Source: a bacterium
GTDB lineage: Bacteria > Zhuqueibacterota > QNDG01 > JAGLOF01
NCBI GenBank assembly: GCA_023139105.1
Contig: JAGLOF010000001.1
Coordinates: 50,255-114,254 of the forward strand
Direction of reading: 5' to 3'
Length of the DNA stretch: 64,000 bases
The position numbers and the translations under genes are program-made. The notes below the pieces were generated by a model, which saw nothing but the letters and a program-made list of their open reading frames with translations, was not told the DNA's origin and made no database searches. How positions within the stretch are numbered: the stretch's first letter is position 1; each line of letters begins with the position of its first letter. Shown here in pieces: positions 45,058 to 54,368 of this stretch.

Positions 45058-46224
45058 CTAAGCAGCCGACTGTGCAGCTGCCACAGCCTTTTCAGCCGCA
45101 TCGGCCAGGTCAGTTGCCACAGTAAATGTCAATCCCGATTCTTCCAGAATCTTGCCCGCTAATTCGGAATTGGTGCCTGCCAGACGCACTACAATCGGCA
45201 CTGTCAGATTAAGCCGCTTGGCAGCCTGTACAACACCATTGGCCACCCTGTCACAACGTACAATACCCCCGAATATATTGATCAGTACAGCCTTGACTTT
45301 AGGATCAGAGAGAAGAATCTTAAAAGCTTGCTCAACACGATCCGCCGAAGCCCCGCCACCCACATCAAGAAAATTAGCTGGAAATCCACCATAGTGTTTG
45401 ATGATGTCCATGGTGCCCATGGCCAAACCGGCACCATTGACCATGCAGCCCACGGTACCGTCCAGTTTTACATAGCTCAGATTATGTCTGGATGCTTCAA
45501 CTTCCGTAGGTTCCTCTTCAGCCAGATCACGCAGCTCAGCGATATCCGGATGGCGGCAACTGGCATTATCATCGAAGTTAATCTTGGCGTCAGCGGCCAG
45601 AAGGCGATTGTCTTCAGTGATTACGACAGGATTAATCTCTACCAGAGATGCATCTTTATCCATAAAGAGGCGATAAAGTTTCATAGCAAATTTAACACCT
45701 TCACGGTCCAGCGGCTTCTCTAACCCCAGGGCATAGGCGATTTTACGCGCCTGGAAAGGCTGAATGCCCACACGGGAGTCAATAGCGACTTTAATAATCT
45801 TCTCAGGTGTTTTAGCGGCCACCACTTCAATTTCCATCCCACCTTCCTGGCTGGCAATAAATGTAACTTTCTCTGTTGCCCTGTCCAGTACCATGCCCAG
45901 GTAGAGTTCTTTTTTAACCGACAAAGCCTCTTCTACCAGCACACTGCCCACCACCTTGCCTTCAGGTCCGGTCTGATGAGTGACTAATGTCATCCCCAAA
46001 ATCTCCTGGGCACAGCTAGAGGCGTCTTTGGAATTCTCTGCCAATTTAATGCCGCCGCCCTTGCCTCGTCCACCCGCATGTATCTGGGCTTTAATAACCA
46101 CATTGCATTTCATGTCGGCAGCAATACCACCGGCCTCATCAGCTGTGACCGCCATCGCCCCTTCCGGCACTAAAATGCCGTAGGATTTCAGCAGTGCTTT
46201 TGCTTGATACTCATGAATTTTCAT
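45058..46224 (-). CDS. sucC: succinyl-CoA synthetase beta subunit
   Basis: 388 aa. An ATP-grasp domain (VVIKAQIHAGGRGKGGGIKLA) and a C-terminal CoA-ligase domain (NFLDVGGGASADRVEQAFKI, VNIFGGIVRCDRVANGVVQA) are typical, as is DASLVEINPVVITEDNRLLA. It binds succinate and the nucleotide and works with SucD. The gene is upstream of sucD on the same strand. Confidence 0.97.
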   Translation of the reverse strand: MKIHEYQAKALLKSYGILVPEGAMAVTADEAGGIAADMKCNVVIKAQIHAGGRGKGGGIKLAENSKDASSCAQEILGMTLVTHQTGPEGKVVGSVLVEEALSVKKELYLGMVLDRATEKVTFIASQEGGMEIEVVAAKTPEKIIKVAIDSRVGIQPFQARKIAYALGLEKPLDREGVKFAMKLYRLFMDKDASLVEINPVVITEDNRLLAADAKINFDDNASCRHPDIAELRDLAEEEPTEVEASRHNLSYVKLDGTVGCMVNGAGLAMGTMDIIKHYGGFPANFLDVGGGASADRVEQAFKILLSDPKVKAVLINIFGGIVRCDRVANGVVQAAKRLNLTVPIVVRLAGTNSELAGKILEESGLTFTVATDLADAAEKAVAAAQSAA

Positions 46225-46370
46225 GTATCCTCTCCTAAAAAAAAACTATTTGCTGCTGAACACACTGAATAAACTGATTTGTTTAAATTAAGCATGCTGG
46301 ATTTTTTTCTGTATTTTCAGTGTATTCCCCGAATTACCTCTTTAACCATATACTTTTATTCCGACAAACA

Positions 46371-46418
46371 AAAACCCGACCCGCCTCGGGCCTTACGCCG
46401 CGAGAATGGTCGGGTTTT
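46371..46418 (-). terminator. Rho-independent terminator after the kor operon
   Basis: AAAACCCGACC and GGTCGGGTTTT form a perfect 11-bp outer stem, with a second inner pairing (CCTCGGG region with GCGAG). On the minus strand it ends in TTTTTG. It lies about 100 bp after the gamma subunit stop; the rest of the 293-bp gap before sucC holds no gene. Confidence 0.85.
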
Positions 46419-46517
46419 AAGCATCCGATAATCACATCTTTTTTCATCGATAATGCATAAGGTAATAAAGATTGTTGCATTTTTCCTAATTGAATCCAGT
46501 TAATGTGATAAAATAAT

Positions 46518-47072
46518 CTATGCTGCTTCCACCTTCTGCTTCTCACCCCAATCAAAACCTCTATCAAAGGCTTTAAGGTTCAATGCTTCTGTACCTGCCG
46601 GTACTGATGACTCAACTGCCTTACGTACGGCATCGGCTTCAACCACACCACTCATTGAAGCAAAAAAACCAACCATAACCATGTTGAGAACAACTCGTCG
46701 CCCAAGCTCCTCGGCAATTCTCGTGGCAGGAACCTTAAAAAGACGTACAGACTCAGGTAGACCGTCAGGATTTACAAGATCTTCTTCAATAAGCATCAAT
46801 CCGTCAGGATTAATTTGAGGAGAAAACTTTGAAAAAGCCTCTTGACTCATAATAACCATCACATCGGGTTTCTTCACATATGGATAACGTATTTCCTCTT
46901 CAGCCACAATAACCTGGGCTGAACATGCACTTCCGCGCGCCTCAGGCCCAAAAGCCTGAGTCATAGTGGCATTCTTGGTGTCAAAGATTGAAGCAGCCTT
47001 GCCGATAATATAGCCGGTCAGGATGACTCCCTGTCCACCAAAACCTCCGATTTTTATCTCAGTCTTTGCCAT
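46518..47072 (-). CDS. korC: 2-oxoacid:ferredoxin oxidoreductase gamma subunit (KorC/VorC)
   Basis: 184 aa. It matches the gamma domain of pyruvate/2-oxoglutarate ferredoxin oxidoreductases: KIGGFGGQGVILTGYIIGKAA, TQAFGPEARGSACSAQVIV and VMIMSQEAF-like sequence (VMVIMSQEAFSKF). It completes the four-subunit enzyme. It follows the beta gene by 2 nt and ends the operon at the terminator. Confidence 0.93.
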   Translation of the reverse strand: MAKTEIKIGGFGGQGVILTGYIIGKAASIFDTKNATMTQAFGPEARGSACSAQVIVAEEEIRYPYVKKPDVMVIMSQEAFSKFSPQINPDGLMLIEEDLVNPDGLPESVRLFKVPATRIAEELGRRVVLNMVMVGFFASMSGVVEADAVRKAVESSVPAGTEALNLKAFDRGFDWGEKQKVEAA

Positions 47073-47074
47073 GA

Positions 47075-47974
47075 CTAACCCTCATAAGGGGTGAAACGGT
47101 CACCCAGTTTTCGTTTTAGATGAGAATTCATGGAATCCAGCCAGGTAGGCCGATCTTTATCAACAAACTTACCTACAATTATTTTAGTGCGAAGCCCAAC
47201 ATCCACATTGGCCGTGGGTTCACCGTGCTTGATCTCCGAATGTTCATAGTAATAATTCAGCCGATCCAGACCATCACCGAACTTATTCCTTCGTTCAAAA
47301 ATTGTAGGACATGGTGCCAGAATTTCAACAAAAGTAAAGCCGGGCTTGGTAAGTGCATCAATCATGGCCTCGGTCTGACGGTGAATATGCAACGCTGTCC
47401 ACCTGGCAACATAGGTGGCACCCACTGATTCCGCCAGGAAGGGCAGATTGAACGGTGTTTCAAAATTTCCATATGGCGATGTAGTCAAAATGGAATCTGT
47501 AGGCGACGTGGCTGCCATCTGACCGCCTGTCATTGCATAGTTGAAGTTATTGACACAAATGACTGTGATATCCACATTCCGCCGTGCAGCATGCACAAAA
47601 TGATTTCCACCGATGGAGACAAGATCACCATCACCGGAGATCACAACAACTTTAAGTTTTGGATTACCGAGTTTCAACCCTGTGGCAAAGGGTATGGCAC
47701 GTCCGTGAGTAGTATGAAAAGAATCAATCTTTACATAGCCTGCAACACGGCCAGTACAACCAATACCGGAAACTACAGCCACATCATCCAGCGGGATACC
47801 AATTTTCTCCAATGCACGAGCAAAACAATTTACAACCACACCAATGCCGCATGTAGGGCACCAGATATGCGGAATGCGGTCCATACGGAGAAAATCTTCC
47901 ATGGGATGACCGGCATCACCGGATTTATTCGTCTGAGCCTGAACAGCCGCTTTCAATTCATCTGTTACCGACAC
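47075..47974 (-). CDS. korB: 2-oxoacid:ferredoxin oxidoreductase beta subunit (KorB)
   Basis: 299 aa. It carries the thiamine-diphosphate site GDGDLVSIGGNHFVHAARRN with NNFNYAMTGGQ (GDG...NN), and WCPTCGIGVVVNCFARAL near the N-terminus. IGCTGRVAGYVKIDSFHTTHG is typical of 2-oxoglutarate-type enzymes, which lack the long Cys-rich C-terminus of pyruvate enzymes. It decarboxylates a 2-oxoacid, most likely 2-oxoglutarate given the sucCD neighbours, and reduces ferredoxin. It overlaps the alpha gene by 10 nt. Confidence 0.94.
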   Translation of the reverse strand: MSVTDELKAAVQAQTNKSGDAGHPMEDFLRMDRIPHIWCPTCGIGVVVNCFARALEKIGIPLDDVAVVSGIGCTGRVAGYVKIDSFHTTHGRAIPFATGLKLGNPKLKVVVISGDGDLVSIGGNHFVHAARRNVDITVICVNNFNYAMTGGQMAATSPTDSILTTSPYGNFETPFNLPFLAESVGATYVARWTALHIHRQTEAMIDALTKPGFTFVEILAPCPTIFERRNKFGDGLDRLNYYYEHSEIKHGEPTANVDVGLRTKIIVGKFVDKDRPTWLDSMNSHLKRKLGDRFTPYEG

Positions 47975-49128
47975 TGGTAGGCCTCCTCAATTTTACTGAC
48001 AATATAATCGGTTTCATGAACTGTACCGCCGCCGTGTCCGGCAAGTATCACCGGCACCTTGCCTTTTGCACAACGGTCCACTTCAAAGAACACCTGCCCA
48101 TAATTAAGTTCAGCCATGACCAGGGCCTTGCCCTGCTCAGCCAGCTCAGCGATTCGTTTTTCAGGAAAGGGCCAGACAATGATAAGCCGCATCATACCCA
48201 CCTTGATGCCCTTATCCCGGGCAGCACGTACAGCTTGCACAGCCACTCTGTGTGTAATTCCATAGGAGATAACAACTACATCGGCATCTTCTACATCAAA
48301 TTCTTCATATCTGACAATGTCATCTGCCTGATCACGTATCTTTCTGACAATGCGTCCAACCTGTTCTTCCTGAGCCTCAGGATTCATGGCAGGATAGCCA
48401 CGATAATCATGGGTCAATCCGGTTACATGGATACGATGACCATCACCGACTTTACACATTTCAGGTACCATATTCTCTGCCGGTTTGAATGGTAGATACT
48501 CACCGGGAGGTAATTTAGTATAATTACGTTCGGTAATCTCAATTTGATCTGCTTCAGGAATAGATACACGTTCAATCATATGGCCTACACATTCATCCAT
48601 CATGAACATTACCGGAACACGGTATTTTTCTGAAATATTGAATGCATCAATCATAAAATCAAAACATTCCTGGGGACTGGAAGGTGACAGGGCAATAATC
48701 TCATAATCACCATGACTCCCCCATCGCGCCTGCATCATATCTGCCTGGGCAGGCTGTGTCGGAAGGCCTGTTGAGGGGCCACCGCGCTGTACATTAACAA
48801 ATACACAGGGACATTCCGTCATGGCTGCAAGACCTATATGTTCCATCATGAGGGAAAAACCGGGCCCTGAAGTCACTGTCATAGCCTTCTTACCGGCCCA
48901 GACTGCTCCCTGTAGGGCAATGGATGAGGCCAGCTCATCCTCCATCTGAATGAACACACCGCCGACAATGGGAATGCGGGAGGCAAACCGTTCCACAACT
49001 TCCGTGGAGGGAGTTATGGGATAACCGGATATAAACCTGCATCCGGCAGCCAGCGCACCTTCACAACAGGCATGATCGCCATCCAGATAATGTGCCCCGG
49101 TCATAACACCTTTGGGATCCGCTTTCAA
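47965..49128 (-). CDS. korA: 2-oxoacid:ferredoxin oxidoreductase alpha subunit (KorA)
   Basis: 387 aa. Signatures are DHACCEGALAAGCRFISGYP, ITPSTEVVERFASRIP, QMEDELASSIALQGAVWAGK (cut), MTVTSGPGFSLMMEHIGLA and GGPSTGLPTQPAQADMMQAR. In this family the alpha subunit binds the 2-oxoacid. 2-Oxoglutarate is favoured by the IT-PST-E motif and neighbourhood; 2-oxoisovalerate is an alternative. It lies between the delta ferredoxin (14 nt) and beta. Confidence 0.94.
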   Translation of the reverse strand: MKADPKGVMTGAHYLDGDHACCEGALAAGCRFISGYPITPSTEVVERFASRIPIVGGVFIQMEDELASSIALQGAVWAGKKAMTVTSGPGFSLMMEHIGLAAMTECPCVFVNVQRGGPSTGLPTQPAQADMMQARWGSHGDYEIIALSPSSPQECFDFMIDAFNISEKYRVPVMFMMDECVGHMIERVSIPEADQIEITERNYTKLPPGEYLPFKPAENMVPEMCKVGDGHRIHVTGLTHDYRGYPAMNPEAQEEQVGRIVRKIRDQADDIVRYEEFDVEDADVVVISYGITHRVAVQAVRAARDKGIKVGMMRLIIVWPFPEKRIAELAEQGKALVMAELNYGQVFFEVDRCAKGKVPVILAGHGGGTVHETDYIVSKIEEAYQCR

Positions 49129-49142
49129 TGGACTTCCTTTCC

Positions 49143-49418
49143 TTAACCGATGACTGGTTCGTCTTCAACCGTATAGATAGCAAACTCAGGGCAGATCATT
49201 CTGCAAAATCCGCAATTCACGCATGCATGATCATTTACAGCTTCCGGAGGATGATACCCCTTTTTATTGAAGCGCTCGGATAGCTCCAATACATCCTGGG
49301 GACAATATTCCACACAGAATCCGCAACCTTTACAACGTTCATCAATAATTATTATTTTACCATGAGGCCGTGACGGTTTCTCGAACCCGAATGGTTTTTT
49401 ATGCTCTCGAATACGCAT
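49143..49418 (-). CDS. korD: ferredoxin-like delta subunit of 2-oxoacid:ferredoxin oxidoreductase (KorD)
   Basis: 91 aa with two [4Fe-4S] motifs: CKGCGFCVEYCPQDVLELS and CVNCGFCRMICPEFAIYTV. The N-terminal basic stretch (IREHKKPFGFEKPSRPHGK) is usual for KorD. It hands electrons from the alpha-beta core to free ferredoxin, or possibly to the neighbouring Hdr complex. It is the first gene of the kor operon and follows the flavoprotein gene by 87 bp. Confidence 0.92.
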   Translation of the reverse strand: MRIREHKKPFGFEKPSRPHGKIIIIDERCKGCGFCVEYCPQDVLELSERFNKKGYHPPEAVNDHACVNCGFCRMICPEFAIYTVEDEPVIG

Positions 49419-49466
49419 GATTGATCTCCTAAAACCATCCCGAAAACAGAGATGGCGTTCGATCGT

Positions 49467-49496
49467 AGATGATCGTCAAAAAACAGTCGATCATCT
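49467..49496 (-). other. inverted repeat between flavoprotein and korD genes
   Basis: AGATGATCG and CGATCATCT form a perfect 9-bp stem with a 12-nt loop in the 87-bp gap. No T tract follows on the minus strand, so it is more likely an mRNA processing or stability hairpin, or an operator, than a terminator. Confidence 0.4.
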
Positions 49497-49505
49497 GCTC
49501 ACCTA

Positions 49506-51179
49506 TTATCTGATTGTACCCACATATTGGGTAGTATACTGTTTACGCCGAATCTCGGGATTGGAGTAGTCGGGCAAGAGCATGGGTGAAACACGATCTT
49601 CCGTGGCTACATTGTCCTTATCCAGACCTGCGTTAAACTCTTTTACATGATTCAGCGTGAGTTTACCGCCTTTGTAACCGTTCTTGACATATTCCGAAGC
49701 AGAGACACCACATATCCGGCCATAAACCAATACATCAAGAAGAGAATTCCCCATAAGACGATTTTGTCCGTGAATACCACCTGAAACTTCACCGGCTGCA
49801 AAGAGACCGGGAACAGATGTTTCGCCACGTTTGTTAATCTCCAACCCACCATTTTGATAATGCAGTGTCGGGAATACAAGCATAGGCTCTTTGGCAATAT
49901 CAATGCCATAGCGATGAAATAGTATCCACTTACCGGGGAATTCTTTACGAACTGTGCCTTCACCGTTAAGCATGTCAATCATTGGTGAATCAAGCCAGAC
50001 ACAGGGTTTACCGCCAGGTGTAGGAACACCCTTGCCACGTACCATACACTCCCTTATAAAAGCTGATGCTTCGATATCACGGGGTTCACGTTCATATACA
50101 AACTGCTCACCATCTATATTCAGCACATTAGCACCGGCACCCCGGAATTTTTCAGTGATCAACAGACCTTCAGATTGCTCGGGAAATACTGCACCTGTAG
50201 GATGATACTGTACCGTATGTAAAAAACAGAGAGGCACACCGGCTCTGTAGCCCATAATCAAGCCATCTGCCGTGGCACCGTAATGATTTGTACACATAAA
50301 ATTCTGAATATGCAGACGCCCTGAACCACCTGTAGCCATTATTACAGACTTAGCCTTGACTATCAGATATTCTTCTGTCTCCATATTGTAGAGCACGGCA
50401 CCGGCAGCATGTCCTTTATCATTGAGAATAATCTCAACCGCGGGACTGAATTCAATTACTTTGATATCAGTGGGGAAATTCCTGGCTTCATCACGAAGAG
50501 TACGCATAATCTCCGCGCCGGTTATATCACCTGCAGAGTGCATACGTTTGCGGCAAGTTCCTCCACCGTGCATTGTAGAGAGCAGGCCGGTATCATCCTT
50601 GGACAACATGGCTCCCAGAGATTCAAGCCAGCCAATAACACTGGGGGCATCTGAGACAAGTGTCTCAACCAATTCCGGTACATTTTTGAAGTGTCCGCCA
50701 CCCATACAGTCAAGATAATGGTAATAGGGTGAATCTTTGGTCGATTTAGAGGCTGCCTGTATACCACCCTCCGCCATCATGGTGTTGGCATCGCCCAGAC
50801 GAAGTTTGGTGGCCATTAGCACTTTCATGCCTTGTTTCCGGGCCAGTAAAGCCGCTGCCGTACCGGCACCGCCGCCACCCAGGATAAGAACATCTGTCTC
50901 ATAATCAATTTTGCTGAGATCAATCTTATCAGGATCAACACGAGATTTGGCATGCAGCAAGTCTACCATCTCATGTGCAATACGATATCCTTTATTGGGG
51001 CCGACCAGGATCTCACGTCGGCCTTCTTCCTTGAAATCAGGATGATACTGGAGAATCTCCTCCCGTTCTTTCAAGGTCATAGGCTGAAATTCCTCACCCC
51101 GTTTCTTGCGCTCCACGCGCTGGGGGCGGGTTTTCTCAACCTTTTTAATCAATTCTTTTAGTTCTGGCGTGTATGGCAT
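49506..51179 (-). CDS. soluble fumarate reductase/succinate dehydrogenase-like flavoprotein (TfrA/SdhA type)
   Basis: 557 aa. FAD-binding motif VLILGGGGAGTAAALLARKQ, the substrate-region motif HTVQYHPTGAVFPEQSEGLL (cut), catalytic-type RMHSAGDITGAEIMRTL and C-terminal GQNRLMGNSLLDVLVYGRI identify the family. The His that covalently binds FAD in membrane SdhA/FrdA is replaced by Asn (DANTMMAEGGIQA), as in soluble TfrA or aspartate oxidase, so FAD is probably non-covalent. No cytochrome b anchor gene is present. It likely reduces fumarate or oxidises succinate, with electrons passing through the adjacent iron-sulfur subunit and Hdr proteins. Exact partners are an inference from gene order. Confidence 0.85.
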   Translation of the reverse strand: MPYTPELKELIKKVEKTRPQRVERKKRGEEFQPMTLKEREEILQYHPDFKEEGRREILVGPNKGYRIAHEMVDLLHAKSRVDPDKIDLSKIDYETDVLILGGGGAGTAAALLARKQGMKVLMATKLRLGDANTMMAEGGIQAASKSTKDSPYYHYLDCMGGGHFKNVPELVETLVSDAPSVIGWLESLGAMLSKDDTGLLSTMHGGGTCRKRMHSAGDITGAEIMRTLRDEARNFPTDIKVIEFSPAVEIILNDKGHAAGAVLYNMETEEYLIVKAKSVIMATGGSGRLHIQNFMCTNHYGATADGLIMGYRAGVPLCFLHTVQYHPTGAVFPEQSEGLLITEKFRGAGANVLNIDGEQFVYEREPRDIEASAFIRECMVRGKGVPTPGGKPCVWLDSPMIDMLNGEGTVRKEFPGKWILFHRYGIDIAKEPMLVFPTLHYQNGGLEINKRGETSVPGLFAAGEVSGGIHGQNRLMGNSLLDVLVYGRICGVSASEYVKNGYKGGKLTLNHVKEFNAGLDKDNVATEDRVSPMLLPDYSNPEIRRKQYTTQYVGTIR

Positions 51180-51212
51180 GACGGAGTCTCCAATGGAAAA
51201 GAGTTAAAGTCC

Positions 51213-51965
51213 TTAATCAACATTGACATAGTTGGTGTCGCCGGGAATCCAGTCTTCCGGACCCATATGCGGCTCCATCTCGCGCTCTGAGTATACTTTT
51301 TTCAATGTATCCAAATTCATAGCCTTAAGTTTGGCTATACCTTCTGTCCACTGGCCCTCTTCGGCAGAATTGATCGCTCGCTTTAAATGAGCAGATCGGG
51401 GCTGCATATGCAGTGCATATAGACGACGCGCCAGTATGGCAATATAGAACTGCACCTCTTCAGCCGGGCAACGACCGGAACAAAGCCCGCACATTACACA
51501 GTCAAATGAGCCCTTGGCAACACCTTCAATATCTCCCCGTATCGCCTTGGACATATAACCCAGCACATCGATATCCATGGGACATGAACGCGTGCATGTA
51601 CCGCAACCGATACATTTGTACAGCTCAGGATAAAGAGCGGTAAACACAGAGCCATTGGGTTCAAGATCGGCAATATTGTATGTCGCCTTGTTACCCGGGA
51701 AAAAGGGCAGTTGCGCGATATACATATTGGGTTGAACCACGGTCTGACAAGCCAGGCCTACTTCAATCTTGTATGAATCGGGATACCGAAACACAGTACC
51801 ACAGGCCCCACAGATACCTCCACGGCAACCGCAACCACGTACCAGTTGATAGCCCGCATATTCCAGTGCTTTCTGAATCGTCAGCGATGAAGGTACTTCA
51901 TAACATTTTCCCATGAAAAAAATCGGCACCAGCTCATCTTTGCTTTTTACTTTTTCCTCACTCAT
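51213..51965 (-). CDS. iron-sulfur subunit of the fumarate-reductase-like pair (SdhB/TfrB N-terminal type)
   Basis: 250 aa from the ATG three codons after the track start (GAGG 9 nt upstream). A [2Fe-2S] ferredoxin domain (GCGCRGGICGACGTVFRY, then GLACQ) precedes two [4Fe-4S] motifs (CIGCGTCTRSCPMD and CVMCGLCSGRCPAE). The C-terminal tail is helical. Methanogen TfrB fuses such a part to an HdrB-like CCG module. Here the CCG domain is absent and hdrB is a separate gene 2.4 kb upstream. It overlaps mvhD by 8 nt, tying the pair to the Hdr-Mvh genes. Confidence 0.85.
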   Translation of the reverse strand: MSEEKVKSKDELVPIFFMGKCYEVPSSLTIQKALEYAGYQLVRGCGCRGGICGACGTVFRYPDSYKIEVGLACQTVVQPNMYIAQLPFFPGNKATYNIADLEPNGSVFTALYPELYKCIGCGTCTRSCPMDIDVLGYMSKAIRGDIEGVAKGSFDCVMCGLCSGRCPAEEVQFYIAILARRLYALHMQPRSAHLKRAINSAEEGQWTEGIAKLKAMNLDTLKKVYSEREMEPHMGPEDWIPGDTNYVNVD

Positions 51966-52395
51966 GACAGACACCCTCTTCAGTTAGCGTCTTCTCTTCC
52001 AAATTCAATGGCCCCAAATTGCGAATGGTCTCAGTGAATTCATTCATAGTCTCAACATACTTCTTTCCCTCTGCCGCCGAAATCCATTCCAGGCGCAGGC
52101 GTTTCGGATCAAGCCCTAATTGCTCCATCATTGTCTTGAACAACGTCACGCGGCGTAAGGTTTTATAATTACCCTCAACATAATGGCAGTCACCGGGATG
52201 ACATCCGCCAATAAACACACCGTCAGCACCTTCCTTGAAGGCATGTAAAATATGTTGTGGATCGATACGACTGGAACACATCACCCGTAAATTTATACCG
52301 TTAGGTGAAAATTCCAAACGAGATGTGCCGGCCAGATCAGCTCCGGCATATGTGCACCATTTACATAAAAAACACATTATCTTCGGTTCAAACAT
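51958..52395 (-). CDS. mvhD: MvhD-type hydrogenase/Hdr-linking iron-sulfur subunit
   Basis: 145 aa, the usual length of the delta subunit that links [NiFe] hydrogenase to HdrA. The pattern CFLCKWCTYAGADLAGTS, then MCSSRIDPQHILHAFKEGAD and GVFIGGCHPGDCHYVEGNYK is diagnostic; the Cys residues bind a [2Fe-2S] cluster. It should carry electrons from MvhAG to the HdrA flavin. It is between hdrA (2 nt) and frdB (8-nt overlap). Confidence 0.94.
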   Translation of the reverse strand: MFEPKIMCFLCKWCTYAGADLAGTSRLEFSPNGINLRVMCSSRIDPQHILHAFKEGADGVFIGGCHPGDCHYVEGNYKTLRRVTLFKTMMEQLGLDPKRLRLEWISAAEGKKYVETMNEFTETIRNLGPLNLEEKTLTEEGVCHE

Positions 52396-52397
52396 AA

Positions 52398-54368
52398 TTA
52401 ACCTCTAAGAATGGCTTTGACCATAGAAAAAATCTGACTATCAGACTGATTTAGCTGCTGTGCAGCACCTGCAGGACAGGCGGCTGCACATGCACCACAG
52501 CCTTCACAGAGTACTTCATTAACCTCAATCACTTTCCTTACAGCATTTAAAGTTCTGGCACCATACGGACACATGGAAACACATATTCCGCAACCTGAGC
52601 AAAGTTCCTCAATTACAGGAACAATAGTTGGCGCATGCATAAGTTCATCCTTGGCGAATAATGCGCCTACTTTTGCTGCTGCTGCAGATGCCTGTGCCAC
52701 AGCCTCAGGGATATCCTTGGGACCAAGAGCTGCACCGGCCAGATAGAAACCCTGATTTAATGATTCCACCGGACGTAACTTGGGATGAGCCTCGGCCAAC
52801 CAGCCATTACCGTCGATAGAAATTTTTAATTTCTTCATCAACTCCGGTACACCATCAGCCTTTGTCATTGCCATTGCCAAAACAACCATGTCTGCTTCTA
52901 CTTCTACTTTTTGGCCCGTTAAAGTATCAACACCCCAGACAATCATTTTGTTGCCTTCTTTGAAGATTTTGGAAACCTTACCTCGCAGATAGAGTATGGA
53001 TTCATCATCCGTGGCACGTTGATAAAATTCATCAAAATTCTTACCACCTGTACGCACATCAATATAGAAGACAATTGCATTACCATCGTGCACACGATGT
53101 TTGTAGAGCATGGCGTGTTTTGCAGTATACATACAGCATATTTTGGAGCAATAGGAATTATGATTCTCGGGATCACGTGAACCGGCACACTGAATAAAGA
53201 CAACATTCTTGGGTACCTTACCATCAGAGGGACGTTGAACCTTGCCACCTGTAGGACCGGAAGCGGAGAGAATACGTTCAAACTCCAGGCCGTTGAGCAC
53301 ATCTTCATAATTCTCACCGCCGTACTCACCCAGAGCCTTCATATCATAGAGATCATAACCCGTGGCCACAACAACTGCACCCACTTCTTCCTCAATAATC
53401 TCTTCCTTCATATCATAATCTATGGCCTGAGCGTCACAGACATCTTTACACTTGCCACAACGAATGGGCAGTGTTCCCAGGCAGCTCTCCATATCCAGCG
53501 TATAAGTACCTGGCACAGCCTGGGGGAAAGGCATATAGATAGCTTTGCGGAAGGAGAGTCCCATATTGTATTCATCGGGCACAATCTGTGGACAGACATC
53601 AGCACATTCATTACAGAGCTTACATTTATCCTCATCAACAAATCGTGGTTTCTTTTTAATGCGAACCTTAAAATTGCCGACAAATCCGGAGATTGATTCT
53701 ACTTCAGAGTAAGTCATCAGTTTGATTTTGGGATGCCGCGTGACCTCCACCATCTTGGGAGTCAGAATGCATTGAGAACAATCCAGCGTGGGAAATGTCT
53801 CTGAAAGCTGTATCATCTTGCCGCCCACCGAAGGCTCTTTCTCTACAACAATTACCTCATAACCCTGATCGGCTATATCCATAGCCGCCTGTAAACCGGT
53901 GACACCTCCACCAATTACCAGAGCTTTTTTGAACACACCGACCTTTATTGGTTCCAAATCTTCGTTCTGAATAGCCTTTTCTACCATGGATTTGACTATT
54001 TTAACAGCCTTTACAGTGGCCTTATCCCGGTCTGGATGAACCCATGAATCCTGTTCACGAATATTAGCTATCTCAACCTGATGAGGATTCAAACCCGCCA
54101 ATTCCGCTGCACTCTGAAATGTCTTCTCGTGCAATGTGGGTGAACAAGCGGCTATAATTACAGAATCCAGCTTATCTTCTTTAATTTTATCCAGCACCAG
54201 CTGCTGACCCGGTTCAGAACACATATATACATAATCTGTAGAGAACTCAACACCAGGATAATCTTTAAGTAATTCAGCTACTTTCTCAACATCCACTACT
54301 CCGGCAATATTAACACCGCAGTGGCATACAAAGACGCCTATGCGCTTCTTTTTACCATCGTCTTTCAT
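52398..54368 (-). CDS. hdrA: heterodisulfide reductase subunit A (flavin bifurcating subunit)
   Basis: 656 aa, typical HdrA length. N-terminal GVFVCHCGVNIAGVVDVEKV, FAD-binding VIGGGVTGLQAAMDIADQGY and the HdrA cluster loop FPTLDCSQCILTPKM are present. Ferredoxin motifs are CKLCNECADVCP, then IRCGKCKDVC, and at the C-terminus CSGCGICVSMCP and CEGCGACAAACP. HdrA is the flavin-based bifurcation site: it splits H2-derived electrons between HdrB and ferredoxin. It overlaps hdrB by 4 nt and abuts mvhD, so this is a full Hdr-Mvh set in a bacterium. Confidence 0.95.
   Translation of the reverse strand: MKDDGKKKRIGVFVCHCGVNIAGVVDVEKVAELLKDYPGVEFSTDYVYMCSEPGQQLVLDKIKEDKLDSVIIAACSPTLHEKTFQSAAELAGLNPHQVEIANIREQDSWVHPDRDKATVKAVKIVKSMVEKAIQNEDLEPIKVGVFKKALVIGGGVTGLQAAMDIADQGYEVIVVEKEPSVGGKMIQLSETFPTLDCSQCILTPKMVEVTRHPKIKLMTYSEVESISGFVGNFKVRIKKKPRFVDEDKCKLCNECADVCPQIVPDEYNMGLSFRKAIYMPFPQAVPGTYTLDMESCLGTLPIRCGKCKDVCDAQAIDYDMKEEIIEEEVGAVVVATGYDLYDMKALGEYGGENYEDVLNGLEFERILSASGPTGGKVQRPSDGKVPKNVVFIQCAGSRDPENHNSYCSKICCMYTAKHAMLYKHRVHDGNAIVFYIDVRTGGKNFDEFYQRATDDESILYLRGKVSKIFKEGNKMIVWGVDTLTGQKVEVEADMVVLAMAMTKADGVPELMKKLKISIDGNGWLAEAHPKLRPVESLNQGFYLAGAALGPKDIPEAVAQASAAAAKVGALFAKDELMHAPTIVPVIEELCSGCGICVSMCPYGARTLNAVRKVIEVNEVLCEGCGACAAACPAGAAQQLNQSDSQIFSMVKAILRG

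Noticed and set aside
46334-46567. 77-aa minus-strand ORF
   Set aside because: It spans the strong terminator and the end of korC in another frame, so it is not a real gene.
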